A stretch of DNA of 46,514 nucleotides from an uncultured Acidimicrobiales bacterium (GTDB taxonomy: Bacteria > Actinomycetota > Acidimicrobiia > Acidimicrobiales > SZUA-35). The DNA is taken from NCBI GenBank assembly GCA_937958015.1, contig CALGOA010000029.1:1-46514 (forward strand), given 5' to 3'. This document shows, piece after piece, positions 16,475-24,330 of the stretch; within the stretch, counting starts at the first letter, position 1, and each line of letters opens with the position of its first letter. The notes beneath the pieces were generated by a model that saw nothing but the letters and a program-made list of their open reading frames with translations, was not told where the DNA came from and searched no databases. Both the position numbers and the translations under genes were made by a program.

Positions 16475-16729
16475 CTATTCCTTCAGCCTGTCGACCAACG
16501 CAATGATCTGCGCGACGGTCTGGAAATTCTCGATCGTGATGTCGACCGGGTCTATCTCGACCCCCTCGGTCTCCTCCAACCAGTGAACGATCTCCATCGC
16601 CCCGAGTGAGTCGACGAGGCCGGTCGTGAGCAGGTCGGTGCCCTCCTGGACCGGCGTGTCGGGATCCATGCTGACCTCGGCATCAATGAATTCGCAGAGC
16701 GATTGGGCGAGGGTTGTCACGTTGGACAT
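16475..16729 (-). CDS. Stand-alone peptidyl/acyl carrier protein
   Basis: This 84-residue protein carries the phosphopantetheine attachment motif GLVDSLGAMEIV, with Ser in the DSLG. It ends with DPVDITIENFQTVAQI, as in discrete carrier proteins paired with free-standing adenylation enzymes (PltL, RedO, CloN5 or DltC type). It would hold an aminoacyl thioester delivered by the adjacent adenylation enzyme. Two consecutive ATG codons exist. The second (16729) is 5 bases after GGAG and overlaps the upstream gene's stop by one base (TGATG), so I prefer it to the one at 16732. The coupling shows the two products work together. Confidence 0.85.
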   Translation of the reverse strand: MSNVTTLAQSLCEFIDAEVSMDPDTPVQEGTDLLTTGLVDSLGAMEIVHWLEETEGVEIDPVDITIENFQTVAQIIALVDRLKE

Positions 16730-18297
16730 CATTTCTCCTTCGGAGCCGATGTGGCTATTTCAGCCCGCACCGATTTTCGATCGATCTTGCCGCTTGGTGT
16801 CTGCGGCAGGGAGTTCGTGGTGAACAGAGCCGCCGGGATGGCGACGGCGGGCAGGACCTGTGCCGACCAACGCTGCAGGGTCCGCAGATCGAGGTCGGCG
16901 CCGGGGGTCAGGACGACGGTGGCGCCGAGTGTTCCGGGTTCGCCACCCCACGGGCCCGCGACGGCATGCAGGATTGCCGGGTGGTTGCTTAGGGCTGACT
17001 CCACACCCTCCAGTTCGACACGAATTCCCCGAAGCTTGACCTGGTGGTCGCTGCGGCCGTGGAACCAGGCGACACCGTCATCGTCGAGGTGAACGACATC
17101 GCCGGTGATGTACCAGTCGGGACCATCCGCACGGGGGCGGCGGGTTGCTTCGGTGAGTTCGGGACGGTTCCAGTACTCCCGCATTCGTGTGCTCGCAGAA
17201 ACCCAGAGAATGCCCTTGGTGCCGTTAGGGACCGGTCGTTCGTCGTCGTCGACCACTAGAAGTTCCGCATCGGCAAACCCGGGGCCGATCGGAACGGCAT
17301 CACCGTCGGCGGGCGGCCCGCTGAGGTCCCAGGTGTTTGAGGCATTGACCTCCGCCGGCCCGTAGATGTTTGCGAAGCGAACATCCGGCAGAGCCGTCAT
17401 GAGCGCTCGCAGCGCCGCGTCGGGAAAGACTTCGCCCGCAAACATGATCAGTCGAAGATCATCCCAGTTTCGTTCGTCCAGGACGCCTCGTTCGAGGATC
17501 TGTTGAAGGAGGAACGTCACGCCGTACCAGATCGTCGTTCGTTGCTCCGACGCACGCTCGGTGAAACTGGCCGGGAACCGAAGGTGGGGCTCGCTCATCT
17601 GGACAACAGCGGCGCCTGCGAGCGGAGCCGCATAGAGCTCGAAGGTGGACATATCGAAGTGCAGACCCGTCATCGAGGCCAGTCGATCCTGAGGGGTCAT
17701 CCGATGGGCGGCTACGCAACCGCGGGCATAGGCGAGGCCGGAGCCGTGCGTGTGGAGAATGCCCTTCGGGACCCCGGTCGAACCCGAGGTGTAGATCAGG
17801 TACGAGGGGTCGGAAGGTTCGAGATCAGGAAGGGGAACGTCATCGGGAACGCTGGACAGGTCGTCGATCGGGATGATCGTCGTCGTTGTATCGATGTTCG
17901 AGATATCGCCGGTGGCAAGAACGATCTCCACATCCGTGGCATCGAGCGCCCGGGACCTCTTGATCGAGGCCGCATGTCCGATGAGCCCCTTTGCCCCCGA
18001 ATCGACGAGCACCGGAGCGGTCGCATCGGCAGGTGCCATAGGGTCGAGAGGCACGACGATCGCCCCGGCCCGCAGAATCGCATGGACAGCTTCGAAGGAT
18101 TCGTGTCCCTTCGGTCGCAGCACCGCCACTCGGTCGCCCTTCCCGATGCCGTTGCGTATCAACAGGCCGGCCAGTCGACGGGTGTGATCCTCCACTTCGA
18201 GCCACGAAAAGGCCCGCTCCAGACCGACGACGCCGTCGCCATCGGGGCGGACGGAGGCGGCGTGGGAGACGAGGTCAGCGAGGGTGGATGGGGTCAT
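16729..18297 (-). CDS. Free-standing amino acid adenylation enzyme (prolyl-AMP ligase-like candidate)
   Basis: This 522-residue stand-alone adenylation domain has A3 LIYTSGSTGVPKG (about 166-178), A5 NIYGPAEVNAS, A7 WYITGDV, A8 GRSDHQVKLRGIRVELEGVE and A10 TPSGKIDRK with the catalytic Lys. Aligning by eye with GrsA, I read the pocket as D-M-F-Y-M-A-I-A-S. Each position is identical or chemically close to D-L-L-Y-L-A-L-V-C, the pattern known for the proline-activating enzymes of pyrrole pathways (PltF, RedM, CloN4). The strings TIWYGV and MFAGEVFPDAALRALM also resemble that subfamily. It would load the carrier protein encoded directly downstream. D-alanine ligases (DltA) are the main alternative. 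Confidence 0.8.
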   Translation of the reverse strand: MTPSTLADLVSHAASVRPDGDGVVGLERAFSWLEVEDHTRRLAGLLIRNGIGKGDRVAVLRPKGHESFEAVHAILRAGAIVVPLDPMAPADATAPVLVDSGAKGLIGHAASIKRSRALDATDVEIVLATGDISNIDTTTTIIPIDDLSSVPDDVPLPDLEPSDPSYLIYTSGSTGVPKGILHTHGSGLAYARGCVAAHRMTPQDRLASMTGLHFDMSTFELYAAPLAGAAVVQMSEPHLRFPASFTERASEQRTTIWYGVTFLLQQILERGVLDERNWDDLRLIMFAGEVFPDAALRALMTALPDVRFANIYGPAEVNASNTWDLSGPPADGDAVPIGPGFADAELLVVDDDERPVPNGTKGILWVSASTRMREYWNRPELTEATRRPRADGPDWYITGDVVHLDDDGVAWFHGRSDHQVKLRGIRVELEGVESALSNHPAILHAVAGPWGGEPGTLGATVVLTPGADLDLRTLQRWSAQVLPAVAIPAALFTTNSLPQTPSGKIDRKSVRAEIATSAPKEK

Positions 18298-18524
18298 AGG
18301 TCTGTCTGGTTTACGACCGAAGGGTCGAGATGGATGCCGAAGGGGTGAAAACGGCTAAAAGTCGAGGTTAGGAGGGTTCCCGACCGGGTTGAAGGGCGCA
18401 ACTGCCCCGGTCCTTGGGTCGAATGCCCCCCGACGGGGTTCGGCCGAGCTGATTGACTGAAGAGGGGCCGTTTTTGTGCCGATGTACTGAATCCATGGCG
18501 GGAACGAGAACGTAGGGAGGAGTG
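18298..18524. promoter_or_regulatory. Divergent intergenic region between the adenylation/carrier pair and the flavoenzyme/NRPS operon
   Basis: This 227-base gap must carry promoters for both directions. It contains a small hairpin, CGACC-GAAG-GGTCG, at 18314-18327. It also contains a two-part hairpin at 18382-18412 with outer arms GACCG and CGGTC and inner arms GGGC and GCCC. These could be leader structures or operators. I found no convincing -35/-10 pair. A strong ribosome site (AGGGAGG, 18514-18520) precedes the plus-strand ATG at 18525. Confidence 0.35.
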
Positions 18525-19712
18525 ATGGTGAACCAGGGAGCCTCAAACGGCATGGCGCTGGACGCCATGCTCGATTCCGAACACCCGATAAAGGTCGCTG
18601 CGGCTGAGTTCGCAGCGGCTTCGTTGGTGTATCCCGGCTCCGATGACTTCGACCACGAGCGGTGGGCGGCTGCGGCTGAATTCGGCGTTCAGGGTTTGAT
18701 GATTCCAACCGAGTACGGAGGACAGGGGCGCTCAGCGGTGGAGGGAGCGCTCACGTTCGAAGGACTCGGCCTCGGGTGCCCCGACAACGGGTTTGTGTTT
18801 GCGTTGGCTGCGCAATCGTTCGCCATGCAACGAGCCCTCATCACCGCCGGCAATGAAACCCAGCGCAAGCGCTGGCTACCGGAATTGGCTGCCGGCACTG
18901 CGATCGGATCTTTCGCCATGTCCGAGCCGGACGCCGGCTCGGATACCGGTGCGATCACGACGACCGCCACTCCGACCCCCGACGGGTACGCACTCAATGG
19001 CACCAAGGCCTGGGTGACGTTGGCCCCGGTCGCCGACGTCATCATCGTCTTTGCCACCACCGACCCGACGAAGGGCCACTGGGGAATCAACGGGTTTATT
19101 CTTGAGACGACCCGCCCAGGAGTAACGATCGGGCCAGTGCAACGCAAGATGGGGATCAACACCTGTCCCTTCAGCGAAGTGACATTCACCGACTGTGCGG
19201 TGTCCGCTGACGACATGCTCGGAAATCCGGGGGCTGGCGGAAGCGTCTTCAGTTCCGCAGTTGAGGCCGAGCGGGCGTTTCTGTACGCCGCTCAGATGGG
19301 CTCCATGGAACGGGTCATGAATCTGTCGATCGCCCGGGCGCGAAGTCGAGAAGCGTACGGCCAACCCATCGGTGGGTTCCAAGCCATCTCTCACAAGATC
19401 GCAGAGATGAAACTGCGCCACGAGTCCGCCCGTCTCCTGATCTATAAGGCGGCCGAACTGTACGACCGCGGTGACGGGATGACCATGGCCGGGGCGCTGG
19501 CCAAACTGCAGACCTCCGACATGGCCGTTCAGTCTGCGCTCGATGCGATGCGAATCTTTGGTGCGGAGGGGTACACCGTCGACGCCGGTATCGAAGCGGA
19601 GCTGCGAGACGCGATCGGTGGCTTGTCGTACTCGGGAACATCGGAGATCGCCCGCAATCTCGTCTCGAGGTTGCTGCGCGTCGACCGCCCCGTCAGACGA
19701 GCAAAGAACTGA
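18525..19712 (+). CDS. Acyl-CoA dehydrogenase-like flavoenzyme (candidate prolyl-carrier-protein dehydrogenase)
   Basis: The complete acyl-CoA dehydrogenase fold of about 395 residues is present: GSFAMSEPDAGSDTGAITT and GTKAWVT for FAD binding, then RSREAYGQPIGGFQAISHKIAEM, then LSYSGTSEIARNLVSRLLR. The Glu of the common YEGT motif is Ser here. A Glu in VEAERAFLYAA sits where isovaleryl-CoA dehydrogenase has its base, the arrangement also used by carrier-protein-bound prolyl oxidases (PltE, RedW, CloN3, AnaB). Next to an adenylation enzyme and a discrete carrier protein, oxidation of a prolyl thioester to dihydropyrrole or pyrrole is the likely role. It is the first gene of an operon and ends 2 bases before the NRPS start. 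A generic lipid role cannot be excluded. Confidence 0.78.
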   Translation: MVNQGASNGMALDAMLDSEHPIKVAAAEFAAASLVYPGSDDFDHERWAAAAEFGVQGLMIPTEYGGQGRSAVEGALTFEGLGLGCPDNGFVFALAAQSFAMQRALITAGNETQRKRWLPELAAGTAIGSFAMSEPDAGSDTGAITTTATPTPDGYALNGTKAWVTLAPVADVIIVFATTDPTKGHWGINGFILETTRPGVTIGPVQRKMGINTCPFSEVTFTDCAVSADDMLGNPGAGGSVFSSAVEAERAFLYAAQMGSMERVMNLSIARARSREAYGQPIGGFQAISHKIAEMKLRHESARLLIYKAAELYDRGDGMTMAGALAKLQTSDMAVQSALDAMRIFGAEGYTVDAGIEAELRDAIGGLSYSGTSEIARNLVSRLLRVDRPVRRAKN

Positions 19713-19714
19713 CC

Positions 19715-22700
19715 ATGCAAAACGTCGAGGACATCTACGGGTTGACGCCGACCCAGGCGGGAATGCTCTTCCAGTGCCTCCACGAGCGGGACTCCGAGCT
19801 GTACTTCGAACAGGTTCGGGTCGACGTTGGCGGAACCGTCCAGGCCTCGGACATCCAGGCTGCCTTCGAGGCCGTCACCCGACGACACGCAGCACTGCGA
19901 ACGGCGATCGTATGGGACGGACTCGACGAACCTCTGCAGGTGGTGCGGGGCGAGGTCGACGTGCCGTTCGAGATTCTCACGCGGCCCGACCTGACCGATC
20001 AACAACTGTTCGAGCTGGCAGCCGATCGCCGCCGGGTCGCTTTCGACCTGACCAGCGCTCCACTCCAGCGGGTGGCGGTCATCGAGCGGGGCGACGCCGG
20101 ACTTCATCTCATTTGGGAGTTCCATCACATCCTGTGTGACGGCTGGTCGGCTGCGCTGGTGCTCGATGAGGTCCTCCGGATTTGCAATGGCGAAGTTCTT
20201 CCCGAGCTCGCTACCTCGTTTCGCAACTATCTCGGCTGGCACCGCGCCCAGGACGTCGAGGCAACCGCGGCCTATTGGAAACAGCTCCTCGATGGCGTCG
20301 CAGGGCCGACGCCCCTTGCGCTTCCCCGGGCATCCAGCGACACCGATTTCCTAGCTGGCCAGCACACCGAGACGATCGGCGGGGCCGAGCTCGAGGCGAT
20401 TCAGGAGTTTGCTCGCCACCAACGAGTAACGCTGAACACCGTCGTGCAAGCGGCGTGGGCGGTAGTTCAGTCGATGTACTCGGGTAGCGACGACGTGATC
20501 TTCGGTGTCACCACCTCGGGACGGCCCGGCGATCTTGACGACGTCCAGGCGATCGTCGGCATGTTCCTGAACACCCTGCCGATGCGCACCGTCGTGGCGC
20601 CCGAGAGTTCCGTAAACCACTGGCTGGCGTCGATTCAACAACAGCAGCTGGCATCGAGCGAACACGCCACCGCATCGTTGGCAGAGCTTCACCGTCAGGT
20701 CGGCCTGAACGTCGGCGATGATCTGTTCGACACGGTGCTGATCTTCGAGAACTTCCCCAACCCCACCACCGACCCGGACGAGCAACCGTCGATGTGGTTC
20801 GGCGACAAGACGGTCTTCGAGCAGACGAACTACCCACTCACGCTGATGGTCGGCATCGACGGCGATCTCAAACTCGTTGCGAACTTCGACCGAAACCGCT
20901 TCGCGGACCAGTCCGTCGTTCGCCTCATGACGCAGTTTGCGACGGTAGTGCGCAATATCCCAAAGGCGGCGACGATCGCCGACCTGTCGGTTCTCACCGA
21001 TGCTGACCGAGACACGATCGCATCATGGCAGGGGGACGAGATCCCACTCGATGGTTCGGACACGGTGGTCGGCCGATTGTTGCGGCAGGCACAGCAGACG
21101 CCGGATGCGGTGGCGCTGATCCACGGAACCGACGAGATCACGTTCGCAGAGTTGGTCGACCGCAGTCGAGGCGTAGCCGCCCGGCTGGCCCGGCTTGGCG
21201 TGGAGGCGGAGGTCCCGGTGGGGATCGCCCTGCCCCGCTCGATCGACATGGTCGTGGCAATGGTCGGCACGTTGATCGCAGGCGGTGCCTACGTGCCGCT
21301 TGATCCCCGCTTCCCGTCGGCCCGACTCCGACTCATGCTTCAGGCCTCCGGCGCGCCGGTCGTGGTCTCGGATTCCGAGTTCCGAAGTGCCGTCCCGGCC
21401 GAAGACGACGTCGAAGTTGTCGACATCTCGACCATTCCCCACCTGTGTGATGGGGCGGCGACGCTCGGCGAGACACGACCCAACAGCACCATGCTTCTCA
21501 CCTTCACGTCGGGGAGTACCGGCATTCCCAAGGGTGTGAAGGTACATCACGCAGGGGTGTTGAATAGGTTGGCATGGCAATGGGATCGGTATCCGATCAC
21601 CGCTGGCGAGGTCGTGCCGCACAAGACAACCCTCGGTTTCGTCGACCACCTTTGGGAGATCTGGGGCGGCCTGCTGCACGGTTCATCCGTCGTCCTGATC
21701 GACGACGACGTCGTCACCGACCCCGATGCCCTCGTCGAGGTTCTTCGTCGCCATCGGGTCCGTCGGATCTCGATGGTGCCGTCGCTCCTCGATCTGTTGA
21801 TGGACCACGACCCGAAGCTGGGTGAGAACCTGCCCGACCTCACGATGTGGTCGGTGAGTGGCGAGGCCCTATCGGTCGCCACCAGTCGGACCTTCGGGTC
21901 GGTCCTACCCGAAGCGACGCTGATCAATCTTTACGGTATGTCCGAGGCAAGCCAGGACGCCACGTTTGTTGAGATCGACCCCAGCGCCGATGTGGTGCCG
22001 ATCGGTCGACCCATCGCCAACATGAAGGTGCACCTGTTGGACCACCACGACCGGCAGGTTCCGCTCGGCGTGCCCGGGCAGATCTGTGTCTCCGGTATCG
22101 GTGTCTCCACCGGCTATTGGCAACGCAACGACCTCACCGACGAGCGCTTCGTCGTGAACCCCCACGCTGGAGAGAGCGACGGAATACACGGCCGGATGTA
22201 CCGGTCCGGGGACATCGCCCGGTGGCGAAACGACGGCCAGTTGGAGTACCTGGGTCGAACCGATCATCAGGTGAAGGTCCGCGGTGTTCGAATCGAGTTG
22301 GGTGAGGTCGAAACAGCCCTTGCCTCCCACCCCACCGTCGCACGAACCGTCGTCGTTGGCCGTGATGGACCGACCGGAACCGAACTTCTCGCCTATGTGA
22401 TCGCCGCCGAAGATGCCCCGATCGTTCTCGACGAACTACGCATCCATGCTCAAGATCATCTTCCTGAGGTGATGGTGCCGCAGCGTTTCGTCGAGCTGCG
22501 GGACTTCCCGCTCCTCCCGAATGGCAAGGTCAATCGAGATGCACTCCCGGCGCCGGCTGCTCGAGCAAACGGCGCACCGAAAGAGGATTCCTCGCCGCTC
22601 AGCGCGGAACAGCTGCAGATGCTTGGGGTCTGGCGAAGTGTGATGGCCCAACCTCACCTCGGTGCCGATACCGACTTCTTTGATGCCGGCGGCCATTCGA

Positions 22701-23635
22701 TGTTGGCCATGCGGTTGGTTAGTCGAATCAAACGCGAGCTCGGGCTTTCGGTGGGGCTGGCGCAACTTCTCAAGACCGGGACGGCCCGCTCGCTGGCTGA
22801 TGCGATGGGTCAGGCGCCTCGCCAAAGCGAACAAACATCGCCGCAACAAGATCATCTCGTGCCGATCCGACCCGCTCGCCCCGAACTCCGGACCATGTTT
22901 GTGGTGCACGGCGCCGGTGGCGACGTTCTGAACTTCCGAGCCCTGGGTCACCATCTCGATGGCGTCGTGAACGTGGTTGGGATCCAAGCGGCCGGTGTGG
23001 ACGGCGTCGCCGATCTTCACCGGAGTCGAACCGACATGGTGGAGGCGTACCTCGAACAGATCCGCTCCCACCAGTCCGAGGGTCCGTATCTCATTGCCGG
23101 TTTCTCGATCGGTGGCCTCATCGCGTTTGAGTTGGCCAGTCAACTGAAGCACGAAGCGGAGATGCTCGTCCTCTTCGACACCTTCCATCCGTCGTTGACC
23201 CCGCGGTCGATTCCCCGCTCTGAGCACCTTGGAAAGCTGGCCCGGGATCCCCGTTACGGGCTGGACCGACTGAAGGGCAAGGTCACCGCCCGGCGCGAGC
23301 GGAAAGAACGGGACCAGTGGCTGTCACCATCCGCGTCTGGCCCGGTCCCCTTTGAGGTTCGCAAATGGGAAATCACCAGCAACTCGATCTCGCTGTGGCG
23401 GGACTACCAACCGCCGGTGGTCGATCTTCCTCTCGTCGTTGTCAGCGCCGAAGAGAATTCCGATGTCTGGGACGGAATTCCGGCCGACCGAGGCTGGTCG
23501 GCTCACGCCGACAATGTCGAAGTTGTCCGGGTGCCCGGTGATCACATGACGCTGGTCGAGGAACCGAACACGGCGACGCTCGTCGCCCGGCTCACGGCAT
23601 CGTGGCGGCGATCAGGAGTGATCACCGATGGCTGA
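19715..23635 (+). CDS. Nonribosomal peptide synthetase, C-A-PCP-TE (terminating module, beta-amino-acid-type pocket)
   Basis: The protein has 1306 residues. The condensation domain (about 1-430) has an intact H137-H-I-L-C-D-G142. The adenylation domain (about 445-940) has A3 TFTSGSTGIPKG near 597, A5 NLYGMSEAS, A8 GRTDHQVKVRGVRIELGEVE and A10 LPNGKVNRD. The carrier domain has its Ser995 in DAGGHSML. The thioesterase domain (about 1065-1300) has a GFSIGG nucleophile Ser1131, Asp1155 and His1277. The pocket reads V-D-W-S-S-S-L-Q-D. The Asp is shifted one place from the usual position (V235-D236), as in the beta-alanine/beta-lysine codes (V-D-W-V-I-S-L-A-D). The module should add a beta-amino acid and release the chain. 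Its condensation domain would act after the partner's epimerase and so should be of the D-L type. Confidence 0.92.
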   Translation: MQNVEDIYGLTPTQAGMLFQCLHERDSELYFEQVRVDVGGTVQASDIQAAFEAVTRRHAALRTAIVWDGLDEPLQVVRGEVDVPFEILTRPDLTDQQLFELAADRRRVAFDLTSAPLQRVAVIERGDAGLHLIWEFHHILCDGWSAALVLDEVLRICNGEVLPELATSFRNYLGWHRAQDVEATAAYWKQLLDGVAGPTPLALPRASSDTDFLAGQHTETIGGAELEAIQEFARHQRVTLNTVVQAAWAVVQSMYSGSDDVIFGVTTSGRPGDLDDVQAIVGMFLNTLPMRTVVAPESSVNHWLASIQQQQLASSEHATASLAELHRQVGLNVGDDLFDTVLIFENFPNPTTDPDEQPSMWFGDKTVFEQTNYPLTLMVGIDGDLKLVANFDRNRFADQSVVRLMTQFATVVRNIPKAATIADLSVLTDADRDTIASWQGDEIPLDGSDTVVGRLLRQAQQTPDAVALIHGTDEITFAELVDRSRGVAARLARLGVEAEVPVGIALPRSIDMVVAMVGTLIAGGAYVPLDPRFPSARLRLMLQASGAPVVVSDSEFRSAVPAEDDVEVVDISTIPHLCDGAATLGETRPNSTMLLTFTSGSTGIPKGVKVHHAGVLNRLAWQWDRYPITAGEVVPHKTTLGFVDHLWEIWGGLLHGSSVVLIDDDVVTDPDALVEVLRRHRVRRISMVPSLLDLLMDHDPKLGENLPDLTMWSVSGEALSVATSRTFGSVLPEATLINLYGMSEASQDATFVEIDPSADVVPIGRPIANMKVHLLDHHDRQVPLGVPGQICVSGIGVSTGYWQRNDLTDERFVVNPHAGESDGIHGRMYRSGDIARWRNDGQLEYLGRTDHQVKVRGVRIELGEVETALASHPTVARTVVVGRDGPTGTELLAYVIAAEDAPIVLDELRIHAQDHLPEVMVPQRFVELRDFPLLPNGKVNRDALPAPAARANGAPKEDSSPLSAEQLQMLGVWRSVMAQPHLGADTDFFDAGGHSMLAMRLVSRIKRELGLSVGLAQLLKTGTARSLADAMGQAPRQSEQTSPQQDHLVPIRPARPELRTMFVVHGAGGDVLNFRALGHHLDGVVNVVGIQAAGVDGVADLHRSRTDMVEAYLEQIRSHQSEGPYLIAGFSIGGLIAFELASQLKHEAEMLVLFDTFHPSLTPRSIPRSEHLGKLARDPRYGLDRLKGKVTARRERKERDQWLSPSASGPVPFEVRKWEITSNSISLWRDYQPPVVDLPLVVVSAEENSDVWDGIPADRGWSAHADNVEVVRVPGDHMTLVEEPNTATLVARLTASWRRSGVITDG

Positions 23636-24326
23636 AACATCCGTTCCCAAGACGGCAACAACGCACGTCTATCGCCACATCATCGATTTCCCGGTCGAGG
23701 ATCAGATCCTCGGCGAGCTGGTCTCCCTGGACACCCGCGTGCTGGACATCGGAACCGGAGCAACCGGACGCAGCGCCCTCAAGGCCCGGGAACGTGGGGC
23801 CCAGGTCACGTCGATCGAAATCAACACCGAGGCGATCGCCGAGTTCGGCACGACCCCAGACAACAAGGGCATCGGCCTCGCTGCTGCGGACCTGCTTCAG
23901 CTGCCGTTCGCAGATCGATCGTTTGACGTCGTTCAGGTCGCACTTCACGGCTTCGACTACATCCTCGGCTGCCAAGATCGACTCCAAGGTCTGTCGGAAA
24001 TGCGGCGAGTGGTCCGACCGGGGGGTTACGTGGTCTTCAACGCCTTCAACCCCATCGGACTCTCGCTCGCCCCCTCCGGCTTCAAGCCAGCGATGCTCAA
24101 GACACGTCTCAAGTATCTTGCGACAGCCGGCTTCATGAAGAACACGATGATCGATTACAACGGTCTGGAATTGCATCAGGCGCCGGTTCGCGTGATCACC
24201 AACCAGGCCGCGCTCGCCGGACTGAACCGGGAATCGGTGCGGAACCTCAGCGGTTCAACCGACCACCCGGCAAAGGTTGCCCTGCTCAGCAAGGCTCCCT
24301 ACTACGTCTTCCGACGTCCTTCTTAG
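23628..24326 (+). CDS. Class I SAM-dependent methyltransferase
   Basis: This 232-residue protein has a Rossmann methyltransferase core: motif I VLDIGTGATGRSAL near residues 38-51, an acidic residue after the second strand in TSIEINTEAI, motif II/III LPFADRSFDVVQVALHGFDYILG, and MRRVVRPGGYVVFNAFNP. It resembles the UbiE/Methyltransf_11 group of small-molecule methyltransferases. The start overlaps the NRPS stop by 8 bases, so it is probably a tailoring enzyme for the peptide. Whether it methylates N, O or C cannot be told. It converges on the second NRPS gene with a gap of only 4 bases. Confidence 0.85.
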   Translation: MAETSVPKTATTHVYRHIIDFPVEDQILGELVSLDTRVLDIGTGATGRSALKARERGAQVTSIEINTEAIAEFGTTPDNKGIGLAAADLLQLPFADRSFDVVQVALHGFDYILGCQDRLQGLSEMRRVVRPGGYVVFNAFNPIGLSLAPSGFKPAMLKTRLKYLATAGFMKNTMIDYNGLELHQAPVRVITNQAALAGLNRESVRNLSGSTDHPAKVALLSKAPYYVFRRPS

Positions 24327-24330
24327 ATCG

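Noticed and set aside
16475-18297. Teichoic acid D-alanylation (DltA/DltC) for the adenylation/carrier pair
   Set aside because: No DltB or DltD is present, and the flavoenzyme and NRPS context plus the pocket residues point to a starter-unit function; kept only as an alternative.
18453-18490. TTGACT as a -35 box for the flavoenzyme/NRPS operon
   Set aside because: No -10-like sequence lies at 16-19 bases; the best AT-rich string is too far away.
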